Shown: positions 47,670-57,665 of the stretch, one piece after another
How positions within the stretch are numbered: the first letter of the stretch is position 1
Layout: each line of letters starts with the position of its first letter
Assembly: GCA_021234155.1 (NCBI GenBank)
Contig: JAJEKV010000011.1
Span: forward strand, 12,561,255 to 12,625,254
Reading direction: 5' to 3'
DNA length: 64,000 nt
Source: Isoetes taiwanensis
Lineage: Eukaryota > Streptophyta > Lycopodiopsida > Isoetales > Isoetaceae
Notes under the pieces: generated by a model
The model's database searches: none
What the model was told of the DNA's origin: nothing
The model's input: the letters and a program-made list of their open reading frames with translations, nothing else
Program-made: the position numbers and the translations under genes

Positions 47670-48596
47670 TTAATCTACACAAATCGACATGCCTGAGCCG
47701 ATTTCTTCGGAGATGACCTTGCCGTCCCATTGCTCCATAAACTGTGGGTACTGTTTTTCCAGATCTCTTTTAAGTACCCATGTCGCGTCTTCCACCGACA
47801 AGTGTTTCCACTTGACCAAGTATTGGAGAAACTCCGATCTCCTTGTTTTCTTGAATGCTTTATCAAGAATTAGTTCTGGAACTATTTCCAACTGCTCTTC
47901 TATCATTTCCAACATCATTCCAAAACTTCTTCTGGATTGGGAGTATGCTTCTTCAGCAGACTCACGTGGAAGACTTTGTAGATCTTTAAGTGTGCTGGCA
48001 AGTCTAACCTGTAGGATTGGTTACCCACTCTCTTGACTATTTTGAAGGATCCAGCCCACCTTGGAGCAAGCTTCTTGCAATTCCCGATGCGGAGCTTTGC
48101 CTGCTTCACCTTGATCTTGAGCCACACATTGTCGCCAACTTCGAACTCCCTGACTGTTCGATGCTTGTCGGCGATGCTCTTTTGACGACTCCTTGCTGCT
48201 AGGAGATATCCTCGCACTTCTTCCACGAGCTGCTGCATGTCGCTCAATATTTGTTGGGAGACTTCCACTTTTACACGGGATTGTGCCAAGTGTCTGGGGT
48301 TAGGCATTGGTAGCCGTAGTTGATCATGAACGGCGACATTTGGGATGATTCCTGCTTGGTGCGATTGTATGCAAATTCCACCAAGTGAATAAATTCCTCC
48401 CACATACCTTGCTTGTTCCAGACATAGTTTCGGAGCATGTCTTCCAATATTCTGTTGATACGCTCCGTTTGCCCATCCGTCTGCGGATGATAGGCCGTGC
48501 TCATGGATAGCTTCGTTCCAATCGTTGTGAAGAGATCCTGCCAGAAAGCACTCATGAACTTCGGATCTCGGTCGGAGATGAATATGTAGCATAATA
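47670..48596 (-). pseudogene. Integrase core end, C-terminal domain and chromodomain
   Basis: Starts at the second catalytic Asp ([16 protein letters not shown], 48579-48540), then [20 protein letters not shown] with the catalytic Glu, then, after a frameshift near 48270, the C-terminal domain (VGDNVWLKIKVKQAKLRIGN, RVGNQSYRLDLPAHLKI, VFHVSLLKKH). After another frameshift near 47918 a chromodomain follows (FLQYLVKWKHLSVEDATWVL, then LEKQYPQF). Integrase joins the cDNA to host DNA. Chromodomains of related elements steer this to heterochromatin by binding methylated H3. The first half of the gene lies beyond the insertion at 48597-51458. Confidence 0.9.
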
Positions 48597-48893
48597 ACAG
48601 GGGGGTTTTTTAATGTTTTTGTACGACTTTTACTAAGGTTTTTCTATGATTTCGGTGTTGTATTTGATGAGGTGTACTAAATAGTATTTCTAGAGTGCGC
48701 CCATTCTGGACCCTTGATTTTTGTGGCACTTTCCAATGGTCCCTATGAATGTTCAATATTATTCCAAATTGAACATGCAAGGGTCGGAGTAATATATTTT
48801 AGGGTTCTTTGCATCTGTGCCTCTGTTTAGTTTAGGGTCTATGGCAGTCTGGCCCGGATCTGTGCCAAGGAGGTCTGCAAAGAAACCAAGGAG

Positions 48894-49223
48894 GTGCCAA
48901 GGAGGTGTGAAACCAAGGATAATACATTCATCGACACCTTTTGGGATCCATTTCGTTACACAGATTTTGACAACTCTGATCCGTCCAGAATAGCCGCTCG
49001 GAATGCTCAGAATGGTGCAAATACTTGCGCAGACTGGTTAGAAACCTCCAGATCTCATGTCTTCAAGGTCGACATGCCAGGAGTGAAAAAAGAGGACATG
49101 AAAGTGGAGATTGAGGATGGAAAGACTTTGCAGATTAGTGGAGAGCGAGAACAAGCGCAAAACAACAAGATGGATAAGTGGCACTGGCTGGAACAGGCAT
49201 TTGGCGATTTCTTAAGAATGTAA
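48894..49223 (+). pseudogene. Small heat-shock protein (HSP20, class I-like) fragment
   Basis: Reads FIDTFWDPFRYTDFDN, a class I sHSP-like N-terminal stretch, then ADWLETSRSHVFKVDMPGVK and KEDMKVEIEDGKTLQISGER, the first half of the alpha-crystallin domain, and MDKWHWLEQAFGDFLRM before a stop. A complete protein would continue about 45 residues with the rest of the beta-sandwich and an I-x-I tail. The open frame begins at a GTG, with no ATG in a sensible place. Both ends are therefore damaged and a functional chaperone is unlikely. Confidence 0.85.
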
Positions 49224-51021
49224 CTTTGTAGCTTTTGATGTCTCTAATTTATAAGTAAAGGCAGTGTATTCTTAAGGAGCAGGGACAGAGATTCGGCTAC
49301 AGCTTCCTTTTGTTCCATTTTCCAGTATGCATTAACAACAAGGACATCCGAGAGTTTGCACGCAGGCAACCAGGCTGGCTTGTTGCAAGCTAAGGGTTTT
49401 GCAGGCATCCAGGCTTTGCAGGTTTAGGAGACTGGGCTTGGGCTAATTTGGACTTGAAAAGTGTGGTTGTAATGATGGATGTCTTTTAACTTGCAAATCT
49501 AGTATATACGAACTCTTGCAAGCAGCTTAGGACAGGGCAACAGCAGCCATTGTGCACCATCTTCAGCTTAGGACAAGGCAACAGCAGCGTGTATACAGTG
49601 TGCAGCACAGGGAGCAGCGTGTATACAGTGTGCAGCACAGGGAACTGCTTTCGTTCAGTTGCTTCTTATATTGGCTCCATTGTTGGCACAATTTTCCTTG
49701 TCCTCTTCAAGGTCTGCATCATTCAACTTCGATTTATATCGGTGCATTATGAAGATACTTGGGCTACTTATTGCACAAACATTCTATTTATCCATGCCCA
49801 GGAGGGTCCAAGAGCATTTTTCCTGCACAAGGATTCTATTTATCAATGCTCAGGAGCATTTTTCCTGCACAACAAAATGAATTCTCACCAGGTAAGGCTT
49901 TCACTATTGGAAGATGCATATTTCTCTTTTTCTTTTTAAAAGTTCTTAGTGCTTGTATCCCAGCATAGCATACCTTTGCCCATCCTTATTGTAGGTCTTC
50001 TATTTTGGATAATAATATATTTCTAATTTGGATGGTAATGTATGGCAGTCATCAACAGATCATGTCGCCCTGATTTCACTTTGCCATTCTTATATATATG
50101 GCAACTACATTGCAACTGATTGGAGTCCGTTCTTGTCATTTCGAAGATCAAATGGCAACAATCTATGCCATTGACCTGCATAAACATTTCTTATCAGGTA
50201 TATATGGCCGTAAATTCTCCTAGAATGACAAGTGTAAATTCTCCTAGAATGACAAGTCGTACGAGGACATGATGGGTTAACTCCCGTAAACATGTTCTTG
50301 TTATCTTCTTACAGTGCTCTTGTTATCTTCCTGATGCGCAATTTATGAACATCTACACTTAAGAATGGCTACTAGTGTCTTCATGATATATTCTTGTTTT
50401 CTCACCATTCAAAATACCTTTGTTGATGTCTATTATAAAGGCGCAAGTGCCATTTATTAAATGGTTTTCAACTTAAGTATGATTAGAAGATGTTTAATTA
50501 TGCTAATGCAGTTGTTTACTGAGCTAAGACTGTGCCATGCATAAAAACAAAGAGAGGTAAAATTCCCACCTTATACTGTTGTGTAATGCTAATGTCTAGC
50601 ATGTATGCTTGGATCATGTTCTCATATATGCATTTTCAGATTTGTACCATTTCTCATGTGGAAAAGCTTATCCGAGCTTTGATACTGTCAAATTCTAGCA
50701 CAACTTGTTTATATATTCACCATGCTTAAGCATAGCAAGCTCCACATGCACCAAACAAACCATAAGAGCACTGACTTTGCTCTGAAAAGAAAAATATCAT
50801 CAACATTATTGTTGCAAGATTTTGATGTGTTCAATTCCGAGAACTTGTTCTTGTCCTAATGATTACACAAAATATACTCATGGTTTTTTGCACTGGAAAT
50901 AATTTGTTTGTCTTGATGTTATTGTGCTTCTTAGTAATTAATATTTAGGCCCATAAAGTTTACCTATGTTTGCTTTAGTTAGGGCCCGAAGGGCCCAAAA
51001 TTTTTTTAAATATAAGAATCA

Positions 51022-51458
51022 ACACACAACTACCATTAACATTATTAACACAAACCATTGCATCTAACACATTTAAATTAAAATCCCCCTGAAATCCCCT
51101 TTGGTTTGGGTGCATATTCACACGGGGGGTTACTCCGGGCACCGAGAGCTGTCAGATTAGCATATTTTCCCTTTATTCCTTGATCTGGACCGTACATAAC
51201 GATCCTCGTTTGTGGGGTATGCCTGTACAAGTTTTTGCATACTGTATATTAAGGTTTGCAAAATACTATAAGGTTTGAGAGAATGTACTTAATGGTGTTA
51301 ATTTTGTACATGTATTATAAATTTTTTGGGGCTCTCGCTGCCCTACATAACCCCCCGTGTGAATATGCACCCAAACCAAAGGGGATTTCAGGGGGATTTT
51401 AATTTAAATGTGTTAGATGCAATGGTTTGTGTTAATAATGTTAATGGTAGTTGTGTGT
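51022..51458. mobile_element. MITE-like element with 111 bp inverted repeats
   Basis: 51022-51132 and the reverse complement of 51348-51458 read as identical over 111 bp, beginning ACACACAACTACCATTAAC. Partial inverted similarity continues inwards (GGGCACCGAGAGC against GGGCAGCGAGAGC). The 215 bp centre has no ORF. The right end abuts the integrase coding break. No clear target duplication was seen. Confidence 0.85.
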
Positions 51459-51830
51459 GAAAACTTTTGCCGTATCCATAGCTGTGTCCGTGGTCCTGCA
51501 AGGCACAAAGTGGGCCATTTTCGACAACTTGTCGACCACGACCATCAAGGCATCCTTACCTCTTACTGTCCTTGGCAGTCCTGTTATAAAGTCCATGCTG
51601 ACGACCTCCCACTTAGCGTTTGGCACCGCTAATGGTTCCAATGCCCCTGGTATTCGCAGTTTGTTCTCGCTTTGTTTGTCGACATAGCCGACACTCCTTG
51701 ATGTAGCGGGCTATCCGCTTCTTCATTCCCTACCAATAGTAGTTGCTACGCACTTTAAAGTATGTCTTCATGAATCCCAAGTGGCCAGCTATTGGGCTGT
51801 TGTGGGTGTCGTGGAGGATCAACTTTCTTA
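51459..51830 (-). pseudogene. Integrase N-terminal zinc domain and first core half
   Basis: A frameshifted stretch reads LHDTHNSPIAGHLGFMKTYF and ARYIKECRLCRQTKREQ, the HHCC zinc-binding module. Then KWEVVSMDFITGLPRTV with the first catalytic Asp and LMVVVDKLSKMAHFVPC follow, up to AKVF, where the insertion begins. A stop lies between YYW and GMKKR. Confidence 0.85.
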
Positions 51831-53248
51831 CTCCGTGATGATTCCAAAGACGCACAACTTGTTCTTATGGTATAGGAGGTTACCTTCCTTCTTAAAATTT
51901 TTGAAGGTTTCCCTCTCCTTATCCGTTCTCGCTTCCTTGCACAGGCTTGCCCATACTTCCTTGAAGTCCACATCCGTTGGCAAGGTTTCTTCTATCTTTT
52001 TCCCGAAATCGCTGAAGAGCGTCGAGATTGCGTTGCAGTGCACCCTGGTTGTCAGTGGATGCCTTGAAAGCGCATCTGCTACCACATTAAGCTTTCCGGG
52101 CTTGTAGACTATCTCAAAGTCGTACTCCTCGAGAAACTCCATCCACCTTCGCTGCCTCAGATTGAGATGTGGTTGCGTGAATACGTACTGGAGGCTCTGG
52201 TGATCAGTGTCCAGCTGGAACTTCCTCCCTAAGAGGTAATGCCTCCAGATTCTCAACGCCCTAACAACTACTAGCAGCTCTTGGTCATGCGTCGGGTAAC
52301 GCGTTTCGGCGTCGTTCATCTTCCTTGAGTCGTACGTTATTACCCGCTCCTCTTGCATGAGCACTGCACCTGTGGCTATCTTGCTTGCGTCCGTCGCCAC
52401 TAACTTGTCCTTTTCCGGGTCTGGCAGGGTTAAGACGGGGGCGGTTGTTAAAGCTTCCTTTAACAATTCAAATGTTGCTTGGGCTTTCTTAAGCCAATGG
52501 TCTGCCCAATTTTTCACTTTCTCCGTCTTTGTTAAGTCTGTGAGTGGGGCTGCTATCTTTGCGAAGTTCTTCACGAACTTTCTGTAATACCCTGCTAGGC
52601 CAAGGAAACTTCTAACCTCATGGACGTTCTTTGGTGCTGGCCATTGAATTACTGCTTCAATCTTGGCGGGATCTGTCGAGATTCCTTCTGCTGAGATCAC
52701 ATGACCGAGGTACTCTACCTTCTCTGTTGCGAAGTGGCACTTCGACAACTTGGCATACAACTGATGCCTCCTTAACTTCTCGAGCACATTTCTTACGAGT
52801 TGTGCATGCTCTTCAATGGATTTATTGTACACCAGAATGTCGTCGAAGAATACTATCACAAAGGTGTCCAAGTATTCTCTGAAGATGTCGTTCATGAGTC
52901 TCATGAACGTAGCTGGGGCGTTGGATAGCCCAAATGGCATTACGGTGAATTCGTAATGCCCATACCTGGTCCTGAAAGCCGTTTTGTGGATGTCTTCTTC
53001 TTTTATTCTGATCGGGTGATAACCTGACCTTAGGTCGATCTTGGAGAAGACCCTTGCCCTTTGGAGCTGATCCATCAGGTCGTCTGATCTGGGGAGTGCA
53101 TACTTATTCTTGATGGTGTGCTTGTTCAATTGTCTGTAATCTATGCACATCCTCAAACTTCCATCCTTCTTCTTGACAAAGAGGATGGGTGCCGCAAATG
53201 GTGAGACACTAGGCCTGATGAAGCCTAGATCGAGCAATTCTTATAACT
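51828..53248 (-). pseudogene. Reverse transcriptase and RNase H
   Basis: A 469-codon open stretch covers [78 protein letters not shown] and the catalytic [12 protein letters not shown] (52850-52839; the usual FxDD is kept), then RNase H ([59 protein letters not shown]). A TAA just upstream (between KKQL and ELLDLGF) and a frameshift before it separate it from protease. In active elements this copies RNA to DNA and degrades the RNA strand. Confidence 0.93.
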
Positions 53249-53496
53249 GCTTCTTTAGCTCTGTGAGTTCATGTGTGGTCATTCTATATGGGGCCTTGCT
53301 CATCGGCTTGGTCCCTGGTTCGAGTGCTCCCCGTAAGGAGGAAGCTTCTCGATCTCATCTGGAAAGAGATCGTGGAACTCCGTGATCAAGTTGGCGATTG
53401 GCTTGGGCAACTTGCTGAGCACTTTGTCTTCTTTGCTTCCCTCCGACTCGGGTTCCTCAACCTCGAGTTTGAAGATGTATGCTACCTGCTTGCTCT

Positions 53497-54147
53497 TTAT
53501 AGACCTGAGCAGCTTCTTAACAGAATACACTGCATGATGGAAGTAACTTCTTTACCTGTGATCTCAATGACTTTGCCGTCGGGCGTTGGGAAGGTCACCT
53601 TCCGCTTTCCACAGTCAATGATGGCCCCTGCTGGTCCAAGGTACTCCATTCCAACGATCAAGTCATACTTGCCAATGCCCATTACTTCTGCCCCCATCTG
53701 GATATTAATCCCGGGCAAGTCGATGTCGAAGTTGATCCTTTTTCCAGCTGTATGTCTTACTGTTCCGCTTGCCAAGATTACGGGTCTTGGTTTGGACTTT
53801 AGGGGTTTCAATTTCAACATTTCAACCATCCTCGGGGATGCGAAGTTATGGCTACTCCCGGAGTCTATCAAGACTATGAAAGACTTGGCCTTTGCCTTCC
53901 CTATTGTAGAGATTACCTTATACTGGGTCTCTGCCTGTTCTGTATCTATAGCGGCGAAGATGTGGCACTCACCCTGAATGTAATCGCGTGCCTCATCGCC
54001 GTCCTCGTCTGACGGAGTGTCCCATCCACCCAATTCTGCCAGCGCTGAGCTCATAACAAATGGGCAGTTCGCCGTTCGGTGGCCCGGCTGGAAACATCTA
54101 AAGCAGAGCTGTTTCTCTATGCATTCCTGCCTTTTCTCCTTGGGCAT
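53497..54147 (-). pseudogene. Zinc knuckle and aspartic protease
   Basis: Begins MPKEKRQECIEKQLCFRCFQ with the knuckle CFRCFQPGHRTANC (C-x2-C-x4-H-x4-C), the end of gag that binds RNA. Then comes the protease with active site IVLIDSGSSHNFAS and a downstream VGMEYLGPAGAIIDCG flap-like region. It is in the same frame as gag but separated from it by a TAG at about 54190. A frameshift at about 53500-53530 separates it from the linker to RT. Confidence 0.88.
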
Positions 54148-54192
54148 CGCCTGTAAGAAGGACTGTACTGCTTTCGAGTAGTTGGGCCCTTC

Positions 54193-55236
54193 CTATTTGT
54201 CCTTGAAGGACACCTTCTTCCTTTCCTGCTGTTTCCCCTGGTTGCTATTATATGGGGACTTTGCTGGGCTCGGGTTGGTTGCCCTAGGGCTGTAACTCCC
54301 TGTTGCTTTGTCTCTATCCTGGTAGTAAGGCCCCGATCCTTGCAAACTAATTGCCTTGGACTCCGCTTCAGACACTGTTTTGGGGTCTATTGCCCTTACG
54401 AGTTTCCTGAGTTCCTCGTTCAGCCCTTCTATGTAGCTTTCCACTGCATGTTTCTCGCTCAGCTTCGGTACATACAGCCTTAGTCTCATAAATTCTTCGG
54501 TGTACTTCTGCACCGTCTTGTAGCCTTGCTGCAATCTGTAGAACTACTGCATCATATTTGACTTGTGTTCTCGAGGAACATAGTGGCTCTTGAAGGCTTT
54601 TGAGAACTTCTTAAATCTGCACCGATCTCTGCTTAAGCCATGCGCCTTGGCATAGCCCTTCCACCAGATTCGTGCGGCTCCCTTCAAGTTGGCGGTTGCC
54701 ACCCTGCCTTTGTCTTTGTCCTTCATGCCATAGGCATTGTTATACTCACTCATTTCGTCGAGCCATGCCTCTGCCTCTAAGCCGGATCTGTTCTCGCCCG
54801 AGAACTGTTCGAGTTTCTGGGCTTTCCACACGTTGCCCAGTGCTGAGTCCACCTTCTTCTGGTAATCCAGGGCCTTAGTGTCCTTCTGCCTGCCGTCTCT
54901 ACGGTCCGGCGCCTGCTCGGCCTCTTTCTCGGACTCAGAATCCGAGGTCGAGCTTGAGTCGGAGGTCTCTGTGCTAGGGGACCTCCTTCTCTTACTCCTC
55001 CTCTTGTCCTTTCCCGACTTTCGGGGTGTGTTTTGTGGCCCGGATGATGCTTGGGCTGCTAGTAGGGCCTTTATCTGGTCCAGCTCCGTTCGCATCTGCG
55101 ACATCTCCTCTTCTGGGGTCATGGGACCATATCCTTCGAAGAGGTTCCTTTGAAGGGGTTGCCTGTCAGGAGTCTCTTCATCTCTGTTGGGCCTCCTGTT
55201 TTGTTCGACCGTTCGTTGTTCTCTATCTGCACACAC
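54193..55236 (-). pseudogene. Gag (capsid) with in-frame TAG
   Basis: An N-terminal Arg/Ser- and Glu-rich part (RRSKRRRSPSTETSDSSSTS) is followed by a capsid-like core: EAEAWLDEMSEYNNAYGMKD, ANLKGAARIWWKGYAKAHGL, FKSHYVPREHK, then after TAG (54546-54544) VQKYTEEFMRLRLYVPKLSE and VESYIEGLNEELRKLVRAID, the usual order in Ty3/gypsy gag. The open frame starts without an ATG, right after TGTGTGTGCAG, a good splice acceptor. The 190 bp AT-rich stretch before it could be an intron joining the upstream ORF to gag. Confidence 0.88.
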
Positions 55237-55425
55237 AGTTGGTTATGGCTGTATGGTTAGTTTTATTTGTTCTCTTGCATTATATGTGATGTTGATATAG
55301 TTGTGGAACAAAAATACATCAACAAAACATTTAAAGTGCAAAAAGAAGTTATATTCATATTATATAATATGTTAATACAAAAAGGCTTCCGGGATCAAGA
55401 TTCCTAACTATTCTTGATATCGCCG

Positions 55426-56499
55426 TTAGGATGGATTATCCTCTAGGAACTTCTTCACTTGGGCTGTTCCCACTGAATGACCTAAGTTCCTAAGGACGTT
55501 GACTGAAGATCCACCCTGCAAAGCTCTCGCCAACTCTTCTATCCTGCGCTCGGAGGTATAGGCGGCGGTCACTGCCAGTTTTCCCTGCCGTCTGTAAGGT
55601 ATGGCGAAGTCAAAAACATCGAGTGCTACCGCTCTCTTCACCAGGATGGCATACTCGGTGTTGAGGGGTAGCCGAGCATGCCGGCCAAAGCCTGAGAGCG
55701 CAATTAGCATCGATACTCCTTCCTCGCCCCTGGGGGTGAATTTGCGGTGAATTACCGCTATTCTTCCATCCATCAGCAGGGGAAGGTAATACCGCAACGA
55801 CCTGTCGTTGCGTGACGGGTCCTCGCCCGCTCGGCCTCCAGCTCTGTGTCTGCCCGCATAGTCATCAACCTCCACCGTGGTGAGCTCCCTGTAGTCTCTG
55901 ACTGTTGCTGAAGCTCTCCTGAGGTCGAACTCGCCTCTTCTCTCCCGGGGAGGCGTTGCCGAAGAGCTTGCCGTTAAGATGTTCGAGGTCGCGTGGCGGA
56001 TCCCCATCTGTTCCTGTAGAGCAAGGAACTCTTCCTCCGTCGGTAGTTGGTCTGCCTCCATAATCTGCCTGATGTTGCTGTAGGCTTGGATATCGGAGGT
56101 CGACTCTCCCGTGTAAGTGTCGGCTTCCCTTACTTGGAGTGGGAAGTCGGAGGTTCCTCGGACGATGAAGTCGTCCAGGTCCGTTCTCCGGAGTTGGTGC
56201 AGCAACTCGTCAGGTCGATACTCCCTTTCTCTGCACTCCGGGAGGTTTTGGATGTCGCTTAGGAGCAAAAATTCTTCGCCCTCGACAATGATGGGGGCTA
56301 GGCTTGTGATGCCTAGCCCAAGGGGTGGCGCGATCCTAAGAGTTTGCCGGCTTCTTTCGAAGTCTTGCCACTCTTGTTCTGCTTGCCGCTGCTCTTCCGC
56401 TGGGTTGAGCTCGACGTAGTCTTCATCCTCTTCTTCTGACTCCTCGTCTTCTTCTTTTCCTTCTTGCTCTGCTCGCATCGCTTGCGTGTAAGGAGTCAT
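55426..56499 (-). CDS. Unknown acidic ORF upstream of gag (357 aa)
   Basis: An uninterrupted ATG-started frame lies between the H3-like ORF and gag, inside the element. It starts MTPYTQAMRAEQEGKEEDEE, strongly acidic, then predicted helical and mixed segments (YYLPLLMDGRIAVIHRKFTP, SMLIALSGFGRHARLPLNTE, VFDFAIPYRRQGKLAVTAAY) and ends VKKFLEDNPS. No zinc finger, protease, RT or membrane segment was seen, and I do not recognise the family. Upstream, another minus frame (56775-56510; NIAKYLTNKAHKTLGANGPD) is open and may be its displaced N-terminus. It is the longest intact reading frame of the element apart from RT. Confidence 0.7.
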   Translation of the reverse strand: MTPYTQAMRAEQEGKEEDEESEEEDEDYVELNPAEEQRQAEQEWQDFERSRQTLRIAPPLGLGITSLAPIIVEGEEFLLLSDIQNLPECREREYRPDELLHQLRRTDLDDFIVRGTSDFPLQVREADTYTGESTSDIQAYSNIRQIMEADQLPTEEEFLALQEQMGIRHATSNILTASSSATPPRERRGEFDLRRASATVRDYRELTTVEVDDYAGRHRAGGRAGEDPSRNDRSLRYYLPLLMDGRIAVIHRKFTPRGEEGVSMLIALSGFGRHARLPLNTEYAILVKRAVALDVFDFAIPYRRQGKLAVTAAYTSERRIEELARALQGGSSVNVLRNLGHSVGTAQVKKFLEDNPS

Positions 56500-56509
56500 T
56501 TGTCTTCTT

Positions 56510-57253
56510 CTTTGTGGCTAATGGGTCCACGTCCATGGGTGGAATGGAGGTTTCTCCCATGGGGTTCTCGGCGCGGTGGGTAAGAAAAATTGCTAGGGCA
56601 GTGTTGAAAGAGAAGTATTTGGTCCCGCTGATGTCGGGACCATTGGCTCCCAGCGTCTTGTGGGCCTTGTTTGTGAGATACTTGGCAATGTTTGGAACAT
56701 CGCCTAAGGTCGCTTGAAGGGATTGCCTAGGAACAAAGTAGCCTACATAAAGGTGGAAGTCGCACTAGTGATGGCTCTACCCTAGCTTGAAATTCAGACA
56801 GGACTCGCTATAGGTCAGGTTGCGTGCAAGGTTGCTTGGACATCTATCTCCTTCCGAAGACACGGAAAATCTCATCAATGTCACCTCGGCAAAGATGAGC
56901 GCCCGGCTACTGCACCATCTCGGGGAAATCGAGGTTGCCATGAGTTTAGTGAGGAAGAGAGTAGCAAACGGTTGCAAGAGCGCCTCAGGGAGTTGGAAAA
57001 TCGGCTAAGGGGGCAAGAGCAAATTTGGAGGGTGCTATGTGTAAAATAAAGGTCTATTTATAGAAAAGGGGAAAACCCTAATTTTTGGGTGACTTGGAAA
57101 ATTCTTGAGGTTGGGCAATTTTAGCCTATACTGAGGTCAAAATGGGAGTTTGAAGACTAATTTAAGGGTTTGGGCATGACTGGATTACCTAAAGATGCTA
57201 ACACAACAGGTTGAAGATCATTTGGACAAGTTCTGGTGAAGAAATGGTAGGAG
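56510..57253. other. Ambiguous coding between the two extra ORFs
   Basis: Both strands are open in places. Minus: 56977-56777, and 56775-56510 in another frame. Plus: 56782-57049 ends with a coiled-coil-like SSKRLQERLRELENRLRGQE before TAA. The minus strand fits the element orientation, but the plus frame is also plausible. I cannot decide from one sequence. Confidence 0.3.
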
Positions 57254-57320
57254 GTCTCACAGCTAGCGCCTCGCTCAAAAACTACACTTTAGTTTCTTGA
57301 CCAGGCGCGACGTGTGAGAC
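57254..57320. repeat. 67 bp palindrome, copy 1
   Basis: The outer GTCTCACAG/GTGAGAC arms continue through AGCGCCT/AGGCGC and CAAAAACTA/TAGTTTCTT to a central CACTTTAG-type loop. It is one of four copies in this element, all in the same orientation. Here it lies downstream of the H3-like ORF. Confidence 0.9.
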
Positions 57321-57453
57321 ATCAGTCCCATTTTGATCAAAACGTGTCCAATTTAGGTAAATTAAGGGTGTAAGGATGGCGGACTCATCAAATCAGGTAG
57401 AATTGACCCCTTATTTGGTCAATTTGGAGCTGTTTTGGGCAAGTTTGGGCAAG

Positions 57454-57520
57454 GTCTCACAGCTAGCGCCTCGTCCAAAAACTAAAGTTTAGTTTCTTGA
57501 CCAGGCGCGACCTGTGAGAC
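57454..57520. repeat. 67 bp palindrome, copy 2
   Basis: 200 bp from copy 1. The centre ACTAAAGTTTAGT is itself a perfect palindrome. It lies about 145 bp downstream of the stop codon of the H3-like ORF, so it would form a stem-loop in the 3' part of its transcript. Confidence 0.9.
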
Positions 57521-57665
57521 ATCACACCTTTCGGTCTGCAAATGTCCTATTTCACTAAAACAAATACTAGATCCTGCTAATTTGTCCTAATTAAACAAGT
57601 TCAGACACATAAAGTACTCAAAATTGATTATATTAAATTTTTTTTTTAACTATTTACAAAAATGT

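Larger units (their letters stand above)
48597..51458. mobile_element. Composite insertion splitting integrase
   Basis: Integrase coding stops at 51459 (AKVF) and resumes near 48596 (FISDRD), so about 2.86 kb is foreign. It contains a small heat-shock gene fragment (48894-49223), local direct repeats (49586-49645 and 49795-49870), a 23 bp duplication near 50205-50255 and, at its right edge, an element with 111 bp inverted repeats. I could not find matching termini or a target duplication for the whole block. It may have arrived in more than one step, or be a transposon that captured host sequence. Confidence 0.7.
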
